Shown in pieces: positions 32,259-43,451 of a DNA stretch of 64,000 nucleotides. The position numbers were made by a program, and so were the translations under genes. Position 1 is the first letter of the stretch. Each line of letters opens with the position of its first letter. Under the pieces are notes generated by a model. That model saw only the letters and a program-made list of their open reading frames with translations. It was not told the DNA's origin and ran no database searches. The stretch comes from Anaeramoeba flamelloides (taxonomy: Eukaryota > Metamonada > Anaeramoebidae): the NCBI GenBank assembly GCA_027625915.1, contig JANTQA010000047.1, positions 16,244,001 through 16,308,000 on the forward strand, written 5' to 3'.

Positions 32259-35077
32259 CACTACAAGGAAAATTTTTTCAAAAAAAAATCTTTAAAATTT
32301 GTATTTTTGAAATACACTCATATAATAAACATTATTATACATAACAATTTTCAATGAGGTTTACAACTTTAATAGATATTAATAGGAATTGAAAAAAAAA
32401 TGAAATTTTTCAGTAATATTTTTTTCATTTTTAATTGTAAAATTTTTGAATTTTTTAATTGACTTAGCAGAGAGATAATTTTCAAGTATTTTTTTAATAG
32501 TCTAAAAGGAAACATATTTTTCAATTTGAAAATAGCCCAAAATATTTCAATCAAAAGATATCGCTAAATTAAATTGAAAAACTGATTTTTTATCTGTTTT
32601 TGGAATATTTTTTATCATTTTTTTTTTTTTTTCCATGTTTGAGTTTTTATATACGTTCCCGGTTTTTTTCTGCAAATTACTTTAACATTTATTCTTTTTT
32701 TCAATCTTAATGTTCAATCAAAAATTAATTCATTTCAACTTTTTCCAATAAAAAAATACCCTGAAAATAGGTGTTTTTTTCAAAAGTCGGTATTTTTTGA
32801 AAAGGGGGGTATTTGGATTTTCAAGAGTTTAAAAGCTATCCTATTTTTATTACATAAAATTATGATAACTTTGAAAAAATAATTTATAAAAGAAGTATAA
32901 CTGAAATCCAATATATAGTTTTGGCTAACTTTAATTTTCGGTATTTAAATTTTCCTTGTAGTGTACACTACACTACAAGGAAAATTTTTTCAAAAAAAAA
33001 TCTCTAAATTTTGTATTTTTGAAATACACTCATATAATAAACATTATTATACATAACAATTTTCAATGAGGTTTACAACTTTAATAGATATTAATAGGAA
33101 TTGAAAAAAAAATGAAATTTTTCAGTAATATTTTTTTCATTTTTAATTGTAAAATTTTTTGAATTTTTTTAATTGACTTAGTAGAGAGATAATTTTCAAG
33201 TATTTTTTTAATAGTCTAAAAGGAAACATATTTTTCAATTTGAAAATAGTACAAAATATTTCAATCAAAAGATATTGCTCAATTAAATTGAAAATCTGAT
33301 TTTTTATCTGTTTTTGGAATATTTTTTATCATTTTATTTTTTTTCCATGTTTGAGTTTTTATATACGTTCCCGGTTTTTTTCTGCAAATTACTTTAACAT
33401 TTATTCTTTTTTCAATCTTAATGTTCAATCAAAAATTAATTCATTTCAACTTTTTTCCAATATAAAAATACCCTGAAAATAGGTATTTTTTTCAAAAGTC
33501 GGTATTTTTGAAAAGGGGGGTATTCAGATTTTCAAGAGTTTAATAGCTATCCTTTTTTATTACATAAAATTATGATAACTTTGAAAAAATAATTTATAAA
33601 AGAAGTATAACTTAAATCCAATGTATAGTTTTGGCTAACTTTAATTTTGGGTATTTAAATTTTCCTTGTAATGTACAAGGAAAATTTTTTCAAAAAAAAA
33701 TCTCTAAATTTTGTATTTTTGAAATACACTCATATAATAAACATTATTATACATAACAATTTTCAATGAGGTTTACAACTTTAATAGATATTAATAGGAA
33801 TTGAAAAAAAAATGAAATTTTTCAGTAATATTTTTTTCATTTTTAATTGTAAAATTTTTGAATTTTTTTAATTGACTTAGTAGAGAGATAATTTTCAAGT
33901 ATTTTTTTAATGGTCTAAAAAGAAACAAATTTTTCAATTTGAAAATAGTACAAAATATTTCAATCAAAAGATATTGCTCAATTAAATTGAAAATCTGATT
34001 TTTTATCTGTTTTTGGAATATTTTTTATCATTTTATTTTTTTCCATGTTTGAGTTTTTATATACGTTCCCGGTTTTTTTCTGCAAATTGCTTTAACATAT
34101 ATTCTTTTTTCAATCTTAATGTTCAATCAAAAATTAATTCATTTCAACTTTTTCCAAATAAAAAAATACCCTGAAAATAGGTGTTTTTTTCAAAAGTCGG
34201 TATTTTTGAAAAGGGGGGTATTCAGATTTTCAAGAGTTTATTGGCTATCCTTTGTTTATTACATAAAATTATGATAACTTTGAAAAAATAATTTATAAAA
34301 GAAGTATAACTGAAATCCAATGTATAGTTTTGGCTAACTTTAATTTTTGGTATTTAAATTTTCCTTGTAGTGTACAAGGAAAATTTTTTTCAAAAAAAAT
34401 CTCTAAATTTTGTATTTTTTGAAATACACTCATATAATAAACATTATTATACATAACAATTTTTCAATGAGGTTTACAACTTTAATAGATATTAATAGGA
34501 ATTGAAAAAAAAATGAAATTTTTTCAGTAATATTTTTTTTCATTTTTAATTGTAAAATTTTTGAATTTTTTAATTGAACTAGTAGAGAGATTATTTTCAA
34601 GTATTTTTTTTACTAGTCTAACAGGAAACATATTTCTAAACTTGAAAATAGTACAAAATATTTCAATCAAAAGATATTGCTCAATTAAATTGAAAATCTG
34701 ATTTTTTATCTGTTTTTGGAATATTTTTTATCATTTTATTTTTTTCCATGTTTGAGTTTTTTATATACGTTCCCGGTTGTTTTCTGCAAATTGCTTTAAC
34801 ATATATTCTTTTTTCAATCTTAATGTTCAATCAAAAATTAATTCATTTCAACTTTTTCCAATATAAAAATACCCTGAAAATAGGTGTTTTTTTCAAAAGT
34901 CGGTATTTTTTGAAAAGGGGGGTATTCAGATTTTCAAGAGTTTAATAGCTATCCTACTTTTTATTACATAAAATTATGATAACTTTGAAAAAATAATTTA
35001 TAAAAGAAGTATAACTTAAATCCAATGTATAGTTTTGGCTAACTTTAATTTTATATATTTGAATTTTCCTTGTAGTG
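32259..35077 (+). repeat. Four head-to-tail copies of a ~700 bp TIR element
   Basis: Units are 32259-32963, 32971-33673, 33674-34372 and 34373-35077. Each begins (CAC)TACAAGGAAAATTTTTT and ends AAATTTTCCTTGTAGTG, so every unit has inverted ends of about 16 bp. The interiors are nearly identical and differ mainly in homopolymer length; shared landmarks are ACATTATTATACATAACAAT, TATACGTTCCCGGTT and AAAGTCGGTATTTTT. Junctions are short: TACACTA between 1 and 2, and fused ends CTTGTARTGTACAAGG between 2/3 and 3/4. The ends resemble the CACTACAAG-AAAA termini of CACTA (En/Spm) elements. No transposase is encoded. Confidence 0.9.
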
Positions 35078-35223
35078 TTGTGTTGAAGAGAAAGAACAAT
35101 TTTAGTAGAGTAACTATTGCACATACAACAGAAAAAGTTATAGTAACATAAAATTGTTATTTGTACATTCTTTTTTGAATATAGGGAAATATTTTCATTA
35201 GGCCACCTATTTCGAGATACATC

Positions 35224-35920
35224 ACTACAAGGAAAATTTAAATATATAAAATTAAAGTTAGCCAAAACTATACATTGGATTTAAGTTATACTTCTTTTAT
35301 AAATTATTTTTTCAAAGTTATCATAATTTTATGTAATAAAAATAGGATAGCTATTAAACTCTTGAAAATCTGAATACCCCCCTTTTCAAAAATACCGACT
35401 TTTGAAAAAAACACCTATTTTCAGGGTATTTTTATATTGGAAAAAGTTGAAATGAATTAATTTTTGATTGAACATTAAGATTGAAAAAAGAATATATGTT
35501 AAAGCAATTTGCAGAAAAAAACGGGAACGTATATAAAAACTCAAACATGGAAAAAAATAAAATGATAAAAAATATTCCAAAAACAGATAAAAAATGAGTT
35601 TTTCAATTTAATTTAGCGATATCTTTTGATTGGAATATTTTGTGCTATTTTCAAATTGAAAAATATGTTTTATTTTAGACCATTAAAAAAATACTTGAAA
35701 ATTATCTCTCTACTAAGTCAATTAAAAAATTCAAAAATTTTACAATTAAAAATGAAAAAATATTACTGAAAAATTTCATTTTTTTTTCAATTCCTATTAA
35801 TATCTATTAAAGTTGTAAACCTCATTGAAAATTGTTATGTATAATAATGTTTATTATATGAGTGTATTTCATTAATACAAAATTTAGAGATTTTTTTTTG
35901 AAAAAATTTTCCTTGTAGTG
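35224..35920 (-). repeat. Fifth copy of the ~700 bp element, inverted
   Basis: CACTACAAGGAAAATTTAAA starts the copy and TTTCCTTGTAGTG ends it; the interior is the reverse complement of the four units upstream. A 146 bp unique spacer (35078-35223) separates it from unit 4, so the two form a ~700 bp inverted repeat. Confidence 0.9.
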
Positions 35921-36293
35921 ATTTATTTGAAATTTAAATTGGATAAGAATTTAGTTGGATTTTCTTTTTTTTTTCAATTCAAAACAGATCTGTTCATTTT
36001 GGATTCTAAGATCACTGTAATATAGAACACAAAAAAGAACCAAGAAAACAAATCCTGACAAACACTTTCAATCTCTTAGTTCTTCATAGTAAAAGACAAA
36101 AAAGGGAAATATAGTTTACTCTTTATTCCGTTTATTTTCCAGAGACTAGCAAAGAGAAATAAAATTTGGTTACTTTATAAATATTAAATAGACACAGGGA
36201 AAAGGGATTTCAATCGGAATGATTCACAAATAAATTTTTTAGAGCAAAAAAATATAACCAAATTTTTTCATTTTTTTTATTTTTTCACTTGTT
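35921..36293 (+). promoter_or_regulatory. 5' flank of the ERGIC-53-like gene
   Basis: This lies between the inverted repeat copy and the start codon. It contains no gene and no clear motif. Confidence 0.3.
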
Positions 36294-39200
36294 ATGAAAA
36301 TAATTTCATTAAAGTCAAAATTCTCTCTTACCCTGCTGTTTCTAATAATTTGCAGTCAGTTTTTCTTTTCAAAATTCGTTGTAACGGGCTTTTTACAAAC
36401 TTCAAGTTACACCCATTCATTTGGGCCTCCATTTTTAGGAAGTCTACGTCACTATGAACTTGGGGAAAGTGCACTTATTTTGTCTGATTCTGTAAGTTTG
36501 ACTACAAATACGAGAAGCCAAAGGGGATCGTTGTGGGGGAAGGTAAAGAACTCGTTCAAGTCTTGGGAAGCAGAAATCCATTTCAAGATCACAGGAAAAG
36601 CAAGAATGGGAGCAGAAGGATTTGCATTTTGGTTTGTTTTTCAATCACCTTTATTTTCTTTTCTTTTTTTTTTTTTTCTCTTTTTCGGTGTTTAGGTTTT
36701 AAGAATAGAGAAGAAGGTTTTTTTAAAATACAAAAAAAGACTTCAATTCATTTTTTTTTGTAATAGCCAAAATAATTCGAAAAATAAAAAAAAAAAAAAA
36801 AAAAAAAAAAAACACGATCGTTTTTTCAATAATAAAATACATTCTTTTCTTTTTTTTCTTTTTTTTTTTTTTACTTTTAATCTGTAACTGTAAAGGTACA
36901 CAAAAGAAAGACTACAACCTGGACCAGTTTTTGGAAATCAAAATAAATTTGATGGGTTGGGTGTCTTTTTTGATTCGTTTGACAACAATGGGAATAAAGA
37001 TAACCCCTTTATCCAAGTGATGCTTGGCAATGGCAAAATTGAATATGAACATTCCAAAGACGGATCCACTACAAGTTTGGGTCAATGCCCAGCTAAATTT
37101 CGTAATACAAAGGGGCCAGCGAAAGTTAAAATAATTTATGAAAATGATGAATTAACAATCCTAACAGACTTTACGGATTCTGGAGTTTATCAAAACTGTT
37201 TAGTTTTACAAAATGTTGATTTGCCTACTGAAAATTATTTTGGTTTTTCTGCCGAAACTGGGTTTTTGTCAGGTATGTTTTGTTATTCAATATCTTACAC
37301 TTTATTTCTTTTTTCTATGTTTTTTTTTTATCTGTAATATACTAAAGCCATTTTGAAAAAAAGTTTGTTTAAAATCTCTTTCGAAAATATTGGAAAACTT
37401 AAATAGACCTATTTTCAGGACTTTATTAAAAACCTTTTGAGTCAAACTTTTTTAAAACTTTCTTTACTGTTGTTTTCCAATTTAAAAATGAAAAATTATA
37501 GTTCGTTTTCTCTAAAAATCATGTTTCATCTCATTGGAAGTTAAAGACACAACACCCCCGTGCAACAATTAAAAAAGAAAACTATCTTGTTTAATTAATC
37601 TTTTCCTTATGGAACTTTTGAGATGGCTGTTGTGGAAAAAATGTGAGATACGTAAAAAAAGTGTGACACTTTTTTTTGTCAAAAATTAAAATTTAATTGA
37701 CTGTTGTGGAAAAAAAATTGCTACACGTCAAAAAAGTGGGAAGATTATTTTGTACAAAATTTAAAATTTAATTGAGAACATTTATAAAACTGATCAAAAC
37801 CACCAGAATTTTTGGAGATAATAAGAACCCAAATGGGGATTAAAGTCTTTTAATAAAAATGGTATCTAACTTATATTTTTTTAATTTCAATTTCATCAAG
37901 TTCGATCCAAAGAAGAATGCTGTAAAAAACTTAATATTTTATTCTAAAGAGGACTAAACCTAATAGAACCTGAAAATGAAGAATTATCACTATTTTTTAT
38001 ATTTGCCATTTTAAATGTTATTTTAAAAATAAGGATTTCTTAGTTTAGTTCTTTGAATTTTATATCAATTTATTCGGACATTTAGTCCTTAATCTTGAGA
38101 ATCAATGCTCTTTTTCAAAAAATAAAGTTTTCAATAAGATTAAGATTTACAATGAAAAATCGAAAAATCAGGAATTGGTCATTTTCACAATTACTTTTTT
38201 TTAACAAGAAACTCCAGTTTTTCAAAAAGTATTTGTATAATAATCCAGATTAAATATCAAGGGTTATCTCTCAAAGTCGTAATTTACTCGATATGAATTG
38301 TCCAAAAAATCTACTTTTGACTTATTTTTTCCACTTTTTACAATCAAAAATAAAGAATTTGATTTTCAAGACATTCTTCTTTGGACCAAACTTGATGAAA
38401 TTGAAATGAAGAAAATCTAAGTTAGATACTATACTTATTAAAAGGCGTTAATCCCCATTTGGGTTCTTATTATCTCCAAAAATTCTGGTGGTTTTGATCA
38501 GTTTTATAAATGTTCTCAATTAAATTTTAAATTTTTGACAAAATAAGTGTCCCATTTTTTTTATGTGTACCAATTTTTTTCCACAACAGTCAATTAAATT
38601 TTAATTTTTGACAAAAATAAGTGTCACACTTTTTTGACGTATCACAAATTTTTTTCATAACAGTCACTCAAAATGAGAATCTAATTTATTTTCGATTATT
38701 CCTTAGATAAATTCTAATTTTATGTGGAAATATCTATTATGGTAATTAAATTGTTTTTAGATACATAAAACAAGAGTTTTATTTTATTTAGATGGTTACT
38801 TTCTTTAATTTCCTATTAAATTTAAATTGAATAACTTTGAGGAAAATTTTTTTACAAAATATTTTTAAAAAACTTAATGTAAATCCAAAACAATCAAACA
38901 CAATTCTCAGATTAAAACACATTCAAATATTTTAAATTGATAAAAATGATTCTGATTATAAAATTTAATACCAAAATTAGATTTTAATTTTCAATAAGTT
39001 TGTTAAATTAATTTTTCAGATTTGGGATTTTTTTTTTTTCTAAATTTACCAAAGGGTTCAAATTAACAGATTGATAATATTTAAACAATAACCCATTTAG
39101 AATGGTTAATGATCACCTGATAATTTTTATATTTATCTCTAAAATTGAACGGTATTTTGTGATTTTTACTAATATTTTCAATTGATCAAAAACAATTAAC

Positions 39201-40888
39201 ATCCTGTTTTTGTCAACCATCAGGATTTTGATTTTGATTGTACTTCAAAAAAATCCAAAGTGAAGTTCAGGGTTTTTTGTCAACCACACAGATTTTGATT
39301 TTAACATTTAAAAAAAAAAATTTCTTTTATCATGTTTTTAAAAATAAGAAAATATTTTAATCTTGAGTAGGCTTATCTCTTTTGATAAAATAGTGACTCA
39401 ATTTTTATTTTATTTATATAAACAAAAATTACAAAAAAATTCAAAACAAAAGGGTTAAAATATTTGAATAACATTTCTCACTTTATTACTGTGCTAAAAT
39501 TATTAGAAACTAGTTTTTTTGATAAATGATCTTTAAAGAATTTAATCAACCCAAGTAATGACAATCACATAAGATACAAAGTAAATAGAATTAATTAAGG
39601 AAAAAGAATTATATTTAAGGTGTGTGATGTTTTAAATGAATTATTACTCTATAAAACAAAGGTAAAATATACTGAATCTTGAATCGAGTTAAATTGATCT
39701 TGTATTGTCTTTTGATAATAAATAGGTTTTGGGGAATTAATCATTTTTTTTAGTTTTTTATTTGAATTAAATTTGCAAATTAACTCGAAATTTAAAAAAT
39801 ACAAAACTTTTGCAAAATCATTATACATTTGGAAAAATACATTAGATTTCAATTTAAAAATAAAAGCAAATTTCCAAAATTAGAAAAATAAAAAAAAATG
39901 TCAAAAATCATGTTGTCATAAATTAACCCGCAAAAGTTGGTTTGTTCTTTAATTAAATCCAGATAATTTATTCTTTATATACGAAAAAATTATTAAAACT
40001 AAATTTTTTTTTTATTTTTTATTTTATAATTCTTATAATCTTTTAAGATAACCATGAATTAATTAGATTTAATCTTAAAGGTCTTTCTACAAATTCAGAA
40101 AATAAACAAAACCCAAAAACAACTGGAAAAAATGATAATATTATTCGACAAAGCATTAAAAGTAGAAAAATAAATGAAAAACTAGAAAAGGAACCAGAAG
40201 AAGACGAAGAAAAGGTAAAAAAAGAAAGTCAAAATGAAAAAAAACAAATTGAAGATTTAAAAAAAATTTTGACAGAAAAACAACTTAATGAAATGTTAGA
40301 CAATTTGATTGAACAAAATAAATTAATTGAAACATATGTTTTCGATATTAATGATTTGAAAAATATTTACCAAAAAGATCCAGATATGAATAAAGTGGAA
40401 AATTTAGTAAAAGATTTACAAGAAAAAATGACTCAAAATAAAAATGAAATTGATTCTATTCGTTCTGATGTATTAAATTTACGAGACAAATTAGTCAATC
40501 AAGTAAATATTTATTTTTTTTTTTTATGATAATGCAAATTATTTATTTTATTTTTATAATTATTGTTAATCCATTATTTATTTTTTATTTTAATTATAAA
40601 TTCTATTTTTAATTTAAATAGGTTCTTAAAAAGAATAAAGAAATTTCACAACAATTAAAAGACTATTCAACTAGTTTTAATAGATTAAGAGGTGATGTTA
40701 GATCAATTCTAAAGTCACAACAAAATACTCAGATCAAACTTGAAAGTGATACTGAAGTGATCCATGATCAATTTAGAAAAAAAACCAGTATGAAATTTTG
40801 GATTTTCTTTAGTTTCTCCCAATTACTCTTTATACTCTTTATCATTTATTGGTTAAGAAGCCAAAAGCAAAGAACGAAATTACTTTAA
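36294..40888 (+). CDS. ERGIC-53/LMAN1-like L-type lectin cargo receptor, 4 exons
   Basis: Predicted exons 36294-36631, 36896-37272, 40048-40502 and 40622-40888 join in frame with GT-AG introns to give 478 residues (ERGIC-53 is about 510). A signal peptide (about 1-31) is followed by an L-type lectin domain: SWEAEIHFKITGKARMGAEG, GFAFWYTKE, GPVFGNQNKFDGLGVFFDSF with FDNNG, IEYEHSKDG and ENYFGFSAETGFLSDNHE. The FFDSFDN segment and following His-x3-Asp-Gly are the calcium and mannose-binding positions of the family. A Lys/Glu-rich coiled coil (about 290-435) and a transmembrane helix (KFWIFFSFSQLLFILFIIYW) follow. The tail RSQKQRTKLL lacks the KKFF ending of animal ERGIC-53 but keeps a terminal LL. 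The protein should carry glycoproteins from ER to Golgi. Intron 3 (2.8 kb) holds a large inverted-repeat element. Confidence 0.92.
37613..38680. mobile_element. Long-TIR element in intron 3 of the lectin gene
   Basis: About 37613-37925 and 38368-38680 are inverted copies of about 310 bp. Matching landmarks: CCACCAGAATTTTTGGAGAT, AAGAACCCAAATGGGGATTA and GATCCAAAGAAGAATG, with their complements on the right. Each arm begins with a tandem subrepeat of TGTTGTGGAAAAAA...CGTCAAAAAAGTG...ATTAAAATTTAATTG. No protein frame is visible. Confidence 0.8.
38681..40047. other. Rest of intron 3 of the lectin gene
   Basis: AT-rich intron. About 39190-39300 has a short direct repeat of TTTTTGTCAACCA...AGATTTTGATT. 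No exon is seen before the acceptor at 40047. Confidence 0.4.
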
Positions 40889-43451
40889 TCTCATTAATTT
40901 TCGATTAAAATTTTGAGTTACTCTTCAATACATTTCATAACTTTTTAAAATAAATAAATCTCAAATCTTCTTTTAAATTTTATTTTTGAAGCTTAATTTT
41001 TTGTTTTATTTGTTTTTTGAAAATATTTGCTTTAGAGTTTTTTACAAAATAAAAATTTTTTACCAGGAATAATCAAAAGAATTTATAATTTTCTCAAACA
41101 GCTGTTTTACTATGGCGAGGAATCAAATTTTTAATCAAGTGCTACTCCAAACTTTCTAATTCACCTATTTTAAGGATTTGAAGTAATACTTTAGAAAACT
41201 TTTATTCCCCACTTTTTTAAAAACAGCTGTTATAGAGTGAATAATTTATTTATGGAGTAAGTGCATATTTTCATCTTTTGAGTGAAATTTTGTATTTAGA
41301 AGTGTAATACGAATCTATTCTTTATCTAAATATATTAATCTATTTATAAAACGAAATTAGGGATTTAAACTTTGTTTCTGACAAAGAAGCCCAACATTGT
41401 TTTCCTATATCAATTATTCTTTATAATTGCTATTTTAAAGAACAAATATGAAATAAGTAGAATAATACACAACAAAGGATAATTGGTCTCCATTTGAAAT
41501 AAAACTAATAATCAATAGATTTTCTTAAAAATAAAAAAAACTCGAATTCTTCGGGAATCCTATTGAGAAAAACAACAATGTTCATTTTGAACTTCTGCTG
41601 GTATTTGAAGATCAAATAAAATCCCAATTTTCACTTGATTTTCCATACTTTTCTTTTAGAAATCAAGTCACCCAAACGAAGTTTGTTGGTATTTGTGGTC
41701 TCTATTTGAAAAAGTGAATGAAAATGAAGTGAAAATTTTTCACATTTATTAAACAAATATCAAGATCAAAGATCGAATTGAATTGCAATAGAAATAAACA
41801 AGATTTCTTTGAAATCATTTTCACTTCATTAGTAACATTAGAATAACAGGTTTTTACCAATATACTATCGATCTTGCATTAAAAAAAAATTTTCAAATGA
41901 AATAGGAGTTTCTAAAAAAAAAAGAAAAAAAGAAAAATCAAAAAAAGTAAAAAAATGATTTCAATTTTTAAATTTCCAAAAATAAATTTCATTTTTCATC
42001 TCCATTCAAACCCTTTAACAATCTTAAATTCACTCTCCATAACTTGTCACCATTGGCCGACAAATGGATTATCTAAGTAGAATATATTCACCAAAAAAAT
42101 AAAATCGAAAAAAATATCAAAAATTTTTCAAAAAAAAATAAATAAAGAATTCATTATATATATTTATATTATATGTAATCTTTATTGTATTTTATTCTTT
42201 CTTATTAGATTTTATTTGAGATAATATTTAATTATTCATTAAAAAAATTTTGTGTTTTTCAACTTTTGAGTGAATCAGTGTCTTTAAAATTGAAATAAGA
42301 ATCCTTTCTTGATCTTAATATGTTGAAATTTTAATAAAAAGAAAGGTTATTTGTATCCTAGTTTCATATATTCATAATTCTAACACATAGAATAATGTTC
42401 TTTTAAAAAAATGAAAAAATATATTTTAATTTTTGGAAATAGTCAAGAAAAATGACAGAGAAAAGCCAGAAATAAATAAGAGAGTATAAAATAATAAAAA
42501 GAAAAAGAAAATTTCGACTGTGTAATGTCTTTTCAAATGATTTTAATTATTAACAAAAAATCATGTTGTTAGCTTTTTTTTTAAGTGAAAGTTAAGTAAT
42601 AAAAAGTCGGTAATACTCTTTTCAACAATTGTGACTCATTTTTTTTTAGTTTTTGATTTTTTTTTTTTTAATTATTAAAATATCGGGTTTTGATAGATTT
42701 AGAATGACTTAAAAGTGAATTACAAATCAAATTTAATTATTAGTTGTTTTTGAATACTAAAAGAAAATTATTTTTCTTCAATTCATTATTTCAGGTAGGT
42801 CCCACTTCTTGAAATGGTGTTAAGTTTTTTTATTGGAATTTTTTTAGTCTCAAATTCTTTTAATTTCTATTAATAAAATTAATTTCCAATTAACAAATTT
42901 TTTTTTTATTAGAATTAATAAATAAAAAAGATAAACAAAAAGTAAAAAAATATATGAATAAGAAAACAACAATAATTTGAAAAGAAAAACTTAAAACTTT
43001 ACACTCAACCTTTGATTAATATCTATAAAATCTGGTAATAAGAGGCACTGTTCTTTTTTTATTGTATTTTTTTCTTTTTTACCTATTTCAAAAAAATTTT
43101 TTTTTATAAAAATGAAAAAACCATTATTCTTGATCCAACTATTTAAAACATAAATTCAATAAAATGTAAATCTTGATTTTTTTAATGACAACCAACTTTT
43201 ATTTTTCTTCACTTTTAATTTAATCAAGTTAAAAAATACTGAACTGAATTTGAAAATAATTCATTTGATAAAAAATGATTTTGACAGAAGAGTGATTCTA
43301 CCACTTTGATATCTTTACTCCTGCTTTGAATTTTCAATAAATAAAAAGTAAAAAATTTTTCGAAAAAAAAATAAATAAAAATAAAATTGATGATAATTTA
43401 AAAATTTTATTAAAACAAAAAATTTTTACTAATGACCACATTTATTAACTT
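40889..43451. other. Intergenic stretch between convergent genes
   Basis: This is the 3' side of both neighbours. About 41096-41232 is bounded by AAACAGCTGTT in inverted orientation and may be a small MITE. I see no gene. Confidence 0.4.

Noticed and set aside
34748-35580. Small frames inside the 700 bp repeat units
   Set aside because: They are short, rich in Phe/Ile/Lys, differ between units because of homopolymer length changes, and resemble no transposase.
32259-35920. CRISPR-like or regulatory tandem array
   Set aside because: Units are ~700 bp with transposon-type inverted ends and no spacers, in eukaryotic DNA.
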